In this document: in pieces, positions 37,515 through 44,700 of the stretch
How positions within the stretch are numbered: position 1 is the first letter of the stretch
How the letters are laid out: each line of letters opens with the position of its first letter
Notes under the pieces: generated by a model
The model's input: the letters and a program-made list of their open reading frames with translations, nothing else
The model's database searches: none
Told to the model about the DNA's origin: nothing
Source: Mesocentrotus franciscanus
Lineage: Eukaryota; Echinodermata; Echinoidea; Camarodonta; Strongylocentrotidae
Direction of reading: 5' to 3'
DNA length: 64,000 nucleotides
NCBI GenBank assembly: GCA_037976565.1
Contig: CP137679.1
Coordinates: forward strand, 10,027,973-10,091,972
Made by a program: the position numbers and the translations under genes

Positions 37515-40500
37515 GATAGTAGTAGTACATATAATCTAAATATACTATAATTTTATGTCATGGTTGATATATTCAAATTGGATGGATTTTGCAGTTGGAA
37601 TACGGGATGAATAGCTATTGTGAAGTAAAATTATCCGACTTTAGTTTCGATTCTCCCTCCGCCTCCTTTTACCTACTAATCCATCACCATTGTGTTATGT
37701 ATCCTCTGTTTTACTTATATGAAGGAATTCCACGACTAGCTCGATCCCAACTGAAGCATCCAGAACTGTCTCCGTGAAATGACTTGGATCATGAAATCAT
37801 GTTATCAGGATTGTTTGGATTTTGGCGTCATGTTATTCATTTTGTTAAGATGAAATCCAAGTGTTTCGCACGACATAACTTTTTTATCCTCCAATTTTTA
37901 TCCTTAAATGGATAATCTCTGAATGTGACCCTGACTAAGAATTAAATCCTTACATCAATACTTTCGATGAAATAAACGAATAAAAGACTAATGCTGTACC
38001 GGAAACTTTTCAGGGAATCGCCTAGGGCACCGGCTTATAAAGAGTTGACATTAATTGCAACTCATTTGCGATTGAGAGCAATCGCAATTATGTACATATA
38101 GGGGAGGATACTGCAAACTAACGATAGATTAGAAGACCTGCAATTGAGTCGCACCAATCGCAACCATTTATAAAAACAGGACCCAAGTTGTAATGTCGAA
38201 AGTGGCATCTGAAAGCGAATATGGCGTCGGATTATGTCAACTAAATTAGGATCATATTTGCCCAAAGAGAATATCAGACTAGAAATGCATCAAATAATCT
38301 GACAATGGCCGTCGTCTTCTTTTCCTTATTCTTCTCCTTTTTGGTGGTAATTTTTTTTTGGAATACTGCCCCCGCCCCGCCCCCTTTTTTTGGGGGGGGG
38401 ATCCCACTGCTTACGTGTTTAAATAGATGTCATATTTTTATTTATTCCACAGTTCGTCTCGTGAATGGCAACGGAACACACGAAGGAAGGGTAGAGGTAT
38501 TCTACAGCGGATCTTGGGGAACCGTCTGTGGCGACTCTTGGGGCATAGATGACGCACGTGTGGTCTGCAGAGGTCTAGGCTACCAGGATGCCCTCAGTGC
38601 CCCACGCAATGCCCGCTTTGGCCAGGGCAGTGGTCCTATTTGGATGAATGACGTCAATTGCTCGGGCAATGAGGCACACATTTTCGACTGCCCGCATAAC
38701 GGTTTCGGTAATTACAACTGCAGCCATGAGGAAGATGCCAGTGTCGTCTGCTTGCCTGATGGTAAATACATCAGATTTGTTTGTGTTTTTTCGATGTTTT
38801 TTTCTTTTCTTTTCTTTTTTCAATCTGGCACTGCACCCTGAAGCCCGTTGCACTCTAGGCGCTATGCCACTTCGCCAAAAGACGCCAGTTGATCAATTGA
38901 TCAAGATTCATCCCACAGTACGCGGCAAACAGTAATCCTCCTACATAACAAGATGGTTCTGCACGCACTACTTATCACAGATATTTTCGTTTTGTTTGTT
39001 TTCCGTCGAAAGCCCAATTTCGGACAAAGCTGAAACCTTGTGCCAGACTACCGCACCCTGCCTCAGGGGGTTGTGTCTGTGGCTAGAAATAATACCTGGA
39101 CCTGTCTGTGCATTTATATGCCTGAATGCGCTTGAATTGCACAAATGAAATAACGCCTCGTGTGCACCGGAGACACATGCTCTCATACGACACTTATACA
39201 CAATTACGTAAAGTCTTGAGCAGAGCCTAACTCAGTCTCTGGTTGTGTCAATTAAGTCACAAGCAATACAGTACGGGCCTATTGACTACACTCTCTGTAT
39301 AGGCTCCTTGCTCATACCCTCTGCCAGGCTTTGTGCTTGCAAACTACTCGTTGCACACGCGGCGTCAAATTAGTGACGCAGGACTGCGTCAGAGAGAGGT
39401 TTGGTATTTAACGCACCTTGTGAGAGTGACATCGCGCTGAAAGCGAATTGCAAAATGAGCAGCACAAAACAGTCAGTTGAATAATCGTGATAATATGGAC
39501 CCCTTACATTCACCGTACCCGTGCATTAGCGCTGTCAATCAAATCTTTACTAGAAATCACACCATTCTTCAGACATATACTTTTTGTACGACTACTCTCA
39601 CATCAAAAATACAAATGATCTATTATTATTTTTGTATAACATGAACTGAACAAATTACTTTACTTTTGGATTCACGTACGATTAATTTTTTTAATTTCCA
39701 TCCCGGAGAGATGATTTTCTTTAAAAAATGAAGTCACACAAAATGCAAAAAATATGACTGTACTGTTGAAAATTTGAGAAGAAAGTGAAATGTCATTAAC
39801 GCATTAAAAATGCAATCTCGCCATGTTAGGTCCAAAATACTTAGTTCATAGTTTGATCGTGGACAAATATCCATTTGATATCTTCTCGCCGAGGCAGACC
39901 TGACTTGTGACAGCGTGTCGATGACGCTCACATTGGACAGAACCCTTCTCGAGATCGGCGACGACGCTCGCGATGTCCATTTCGAAGACGGGTCTTGTGT
40001 TGCATACAACCACGACCGTCAGCATGTTGCGATCACCACCACGTACGACAGATGTGGTACTACGCAAGAGGTATGGTCAATAAGTCTTTATTTATCATTG
40101 ATACATCACAAAAATACTACTTGATGAAGATTCCAATAATACTCTCATGAATCGCTGGTCCATTCTTTCAGTGGCCGTGTTAATTATGTATATTTTCAAG
40201 AGCTCGTAGAAGAAAATTTTCAATCAGTAATAGACGTATAGTTTTAAATATCGTCTGGGGAACCACATGTCTAGCATCTGTATCATTATGATATTGGCTA
40301 GATGAATTACACAGTGTGGTTATGACCATAGATTTAGGGGAAATTTTGTTTCCTCTAGATGCATCTATTTGGGTCCAAGACCCAAGATTATCATTTATTT
40401 TAAAAACATATTGTAGCTGTCTGTCAAGCCAAATTATTTTCTTTCCTTTTCTTTTAAACACATTATTCTCAGCCCAAAGGCCCGAATCTTCAGAGGCGAT

Positions 40501-41658
40501 TTATACGTAAATACTGGAATAGTCCACCGATGTATGGGTGGCAGTAAAGGCCAAAGACGAACAAAATTTATATTCGTTGTCTTTATTCGTCCTCTATTTT
40601 GATATTTCTAATTTTCACTCTTTTGGCAGACCATAGTAAATCAGAGGTTTACATTATTGTTGAGGCTTTATATCAACTTCGGTCTTGTAGAAGTGAAGTA
40701 GTCTACTAGATATAGTCGGTGGATTGTGAACCACACGATACAAGTGAGAGTCCCTGCCATAGCACTAATGTCTTTTGGAAAATACTTTTAATCTTAATTT
40801 GCTACTCTCCAGTCAGACGGGTTATCCGGTACGAAGAAACTTTTTATTCATATCTTATCATATTTATTGTCAACAAAGATATTATTATCATCATCGGCAG
40901 AACAGCTCAAACGGTACACTTTTACTTTTTGTCTCCATAACAGTTTCTCTATTAACATTTTCCTTTAATGTGCCCTCGCCCCCCATCAATACCCGCAGCA
41001 AGACGACGAATACATAATATTTACCAACATGGTGACGTATTACCATCCTCGCCCTGAAAATGGAACCAATGAGCTAATCACCAGAGAACACTATCTTCAT
41101 ATCCCTGTTACTTGCTACCTGGAGAGGACACAGGTCTTGGAAGAGTCCTTCTTGCCTGTAGCAGATCTTTATGTTTTTGAAGAGGTGAGGATTCAATTAC
41201 TTTGTAGCTTATGTAAAGCAAATTCTGGTATAGAGGAGCAACGTGGTATGTTCGGTGGAGATTTCGTGGAATAGTAGTTCATTTACTTGGCTAACAATCC
41301 AAGGATTGAGGGTTCTTATCCCAGCTCGGCACTAACGTCCTTTGGCAAGAACAGTGTAATCATGTTCAAGAGCCAGAAGCACGACAGCGTGAGGACATTT
41401 GCGCTAAATAGAATTACCGAAGTGTGACGTCATACTGGCCAAGTTGTAAAGGATGCTGGTTCCAAACAATTTGTATGCTAAACATTAGTCTGGTGATCGT
41501 ACCGGCCAGCCCCAGATACTGAATTCGCCCTACTCCAGCCCGTTGCTTGAATGATTTTGCGGTGAACCTCATGTGCAGCCTCTGTTGTTTCGAACCAGTC
41601 GCCTGTACGCCTGTAATATGGCATTAACATTTCGGTACTCTATAAGAATATCCATTAG

Positions 41659-41717
<59 letters not shown>

Positions 41718-44700
41718 ATTATTATTATTATTATCACTATTATTAATATAATTACCATCATTATTAATATTATCATCATTATTATTATTATTATCATAAT
41801 TATTTTCGTTATTATTATCCAGGCTCTTGTCTATCATATTAGAGGTCACGGGTTCGACTCATGCTGAATGCTTATATTCTTTATTTTAGGCCACATTAAT
41901 TTTGTAACTTTAGATCTAGGTTGATTAAATGGATATTAAATACTGGGGTAATAATAACTGTTGGGCCTGTAGAAAGAGCAGTGGCTACCATGGGCAAAAA
42001 GACCACTTTATTATTTGTTATCAACATTTAATTGAGGGTCGAGTTCTGATACAGGTTGAAAGTATATTGCGAATTATCTTCAGGTGTGTCACATCAAAAT
42101 GATTGGTGTAGATTTTCTGTCATATTTGAAATTATCTTAGTTTATATGTCTCGACCAAACTTTGCTGGTACATAAATTTGTGTGTCCCATATACCCATGT
42201 CTGTCTTAGACACACGTATAATTTGAAATATATATATCTCGCTCTCTCTCTCTCTCTCTCTCAAATGTGTACTCACCTTCTAGGTAGGGTACGGTGAGTT
42301 CTCGCTAAACCTTGACCGGTATACAAACTCAGGCTTCTACCAACCTGCCAACGATTCCGGCGAAGTTACGCTCGGTAAACCGCTATACTTCGGCGTCCGC
42401 CTGACGTCCGTCACGAACCTCACGCTTCTCATCGAGTCGTGCTGGGCAACGGGCTCGCCGGCCCCACGGGACGATCACCGCTATGATATCATCGAGAATG
42501 GGTGGATTATTTTTCTACCTTCGGTTACTCAGTTTTTAATCCGATCCTGTTGATTCTTGAGTAAAATATACCGATTGAGGCTAAGCGTCCCCATAATTCC
42601 TACGGATTCGGTTTTCTCTCTTTCAAGTTTTTAATGATTTCTTCTTTTTTCCTGCTTTTAGTCTGTTTGTTTTGTTGCTGTTGTTTTTGTGTTTTTTTGG
42701 GGGGATCGGGGTCGCAGACTCTTGCATTTCATCAACCAAGTAAGAGCAGTGCACCTCCTTTCATGAATGGACATGCACTGTGCTATTCCTAAGGGACGGA
42801 TTGCCAATAGGGGGTCTGGGGAGTTTCCCTCTAGGGGCCACTCGATATGATGCCTTGAGGGCCGGTCGATGTGTGCTCTGATGGACGGTTGATATGTATC
42901 CTAGAGGTTGGATGGGTGGGTCGCATCGAAAATCTCAACCAAATTTCAGTCCTAGTCCGCCATATGCAATGCATTAGCCTTAAGTTTTGAAACGCACGAC
43001 GTATGTCATCATGAAAGCCAATTTATTTCGATACATGTGTTTGTGTTTTTTTAGATGTGCCGTGGACAGCACAACAGTCATCTACAACTGGGCCTCTCCA
43101 ACTTTCAAGGGATTCAGTATCGATGCTTTCACCTTCATTGGCGAATACGACAAGGTGAGTTTAACAATTGCCCTTTGTACCCGTCGCATCCGTCGCACCC
43201 GATGCGTGATTTTATGGACGTAGTACTGCGTCAGTGATTAGTGCGGTATCTGATGCGGCATGTGAGAGTGACGAACGGTGATTGTAAAATAACCGGTGCA
43301 GACAACGAGTGCAAACTGAAGCACGGGATACTTTAACGTCGAAGACCTAGGGTTAGAGGTTGAGGTGGGTTAGGGTTACAATATGATTAGGTTTAGTGTT
43401 ACTTAAGAAACTTAAGTATTCAGATTTACCTTCACTGATGAAGCGTTGGGTAACCTATACACGTCTGGTGGGGTATTCTAAAGTTGCTCCGAACGGTGCA
43501 GACAATGAGTGCAAATGAGGCTCAATTAGCGCAGTAGCACAGGTAATAACGCAATCGAATGACACCTCATAGGCAACTGGGGCTTTATTCAAAGCTCTAC
43601 TGACGTATAAATGCGTCAGCAACTGGCGCAGTCTTTCACACGCCAGTTGTGAGAGACATCACACAATTTCTGAATGCAAAATCACAGTGCAAAAGAATAT
43701 TGCCTTGAATTACCATTGCATGCTCAAAATTCTTGATTAATATAACGAAATTAAGTATCAATTGTGCATTGGTAAATATTTTTTTTACTGGTATGTGTTT
43801 ATCTGTGTTATTTACTCGGAGACTGGGGGAGGGGGTATGACTAGGGTTATCATGTTCATGGTGACAACGTTTCTCTGAAGTTTTTATGGGCCTAGTGCCT
43901 GCACGGGGTTACCAGTCGCATAGTGCCGTAGCGACTTCTGACCATATGCAAGAGCGCGTTCTCGAGGGTTTCAAATAAAGCAAAGTCGACGGAAATCACG
44001 CAACACAACATACGGGTGGTTCTATGAGTGAGCTTTTTCTGTAATGAAAGAAATAACCGTCTGGATGGTATGAGGAATCCTCTAAGAAAACTACATTTGT
44101 CAACCTTCCCCATACATATACAAGTATAATAGAACGAGGCAATCTTTAGAGCAAGACGTAGGTCAGTGTAATCAGGGACCTGTACATATATTGCATGTCT
44201 CTGGTGGAACATAATCCCATACAAGAGGCTGATACTTCAGTGTGACTAAGGAATAAACCTTTTGGTTAAGTAGGCCTACTGCATGATAAACAATCCTAGA
44301 CGTAATGCAAGCCTTAGAACCACCGCAAAAACTATGAAAAAAGGAACAAAACAAAACCGAAAAAAACGACTACAAAAAAACTCAAAACCACCGCACACTA
44401 TAAGATCCTCCTGTGAACAGATTTTCAAATAAATGACAATTATATTGGATATTACAATCTAATCAAACGTCATCTTCCTGATTTAGGTTCACAATATAAA
44501 TGATAAGAATACTAACAAATCGGAATTTTAGTGCATTTAGACAATCGCACTACTGACGTCACTACAATACTGAGCCGATTTAGCTGGTCTCTTTCCAAGA
44601 AGGCTTGAAATCTTTTGAAATTTAGATTTTATTAATCATTATGACTATTCAGATCATATTACAAGAAATTATTTACATGAACATTAATTTTATATCCAAT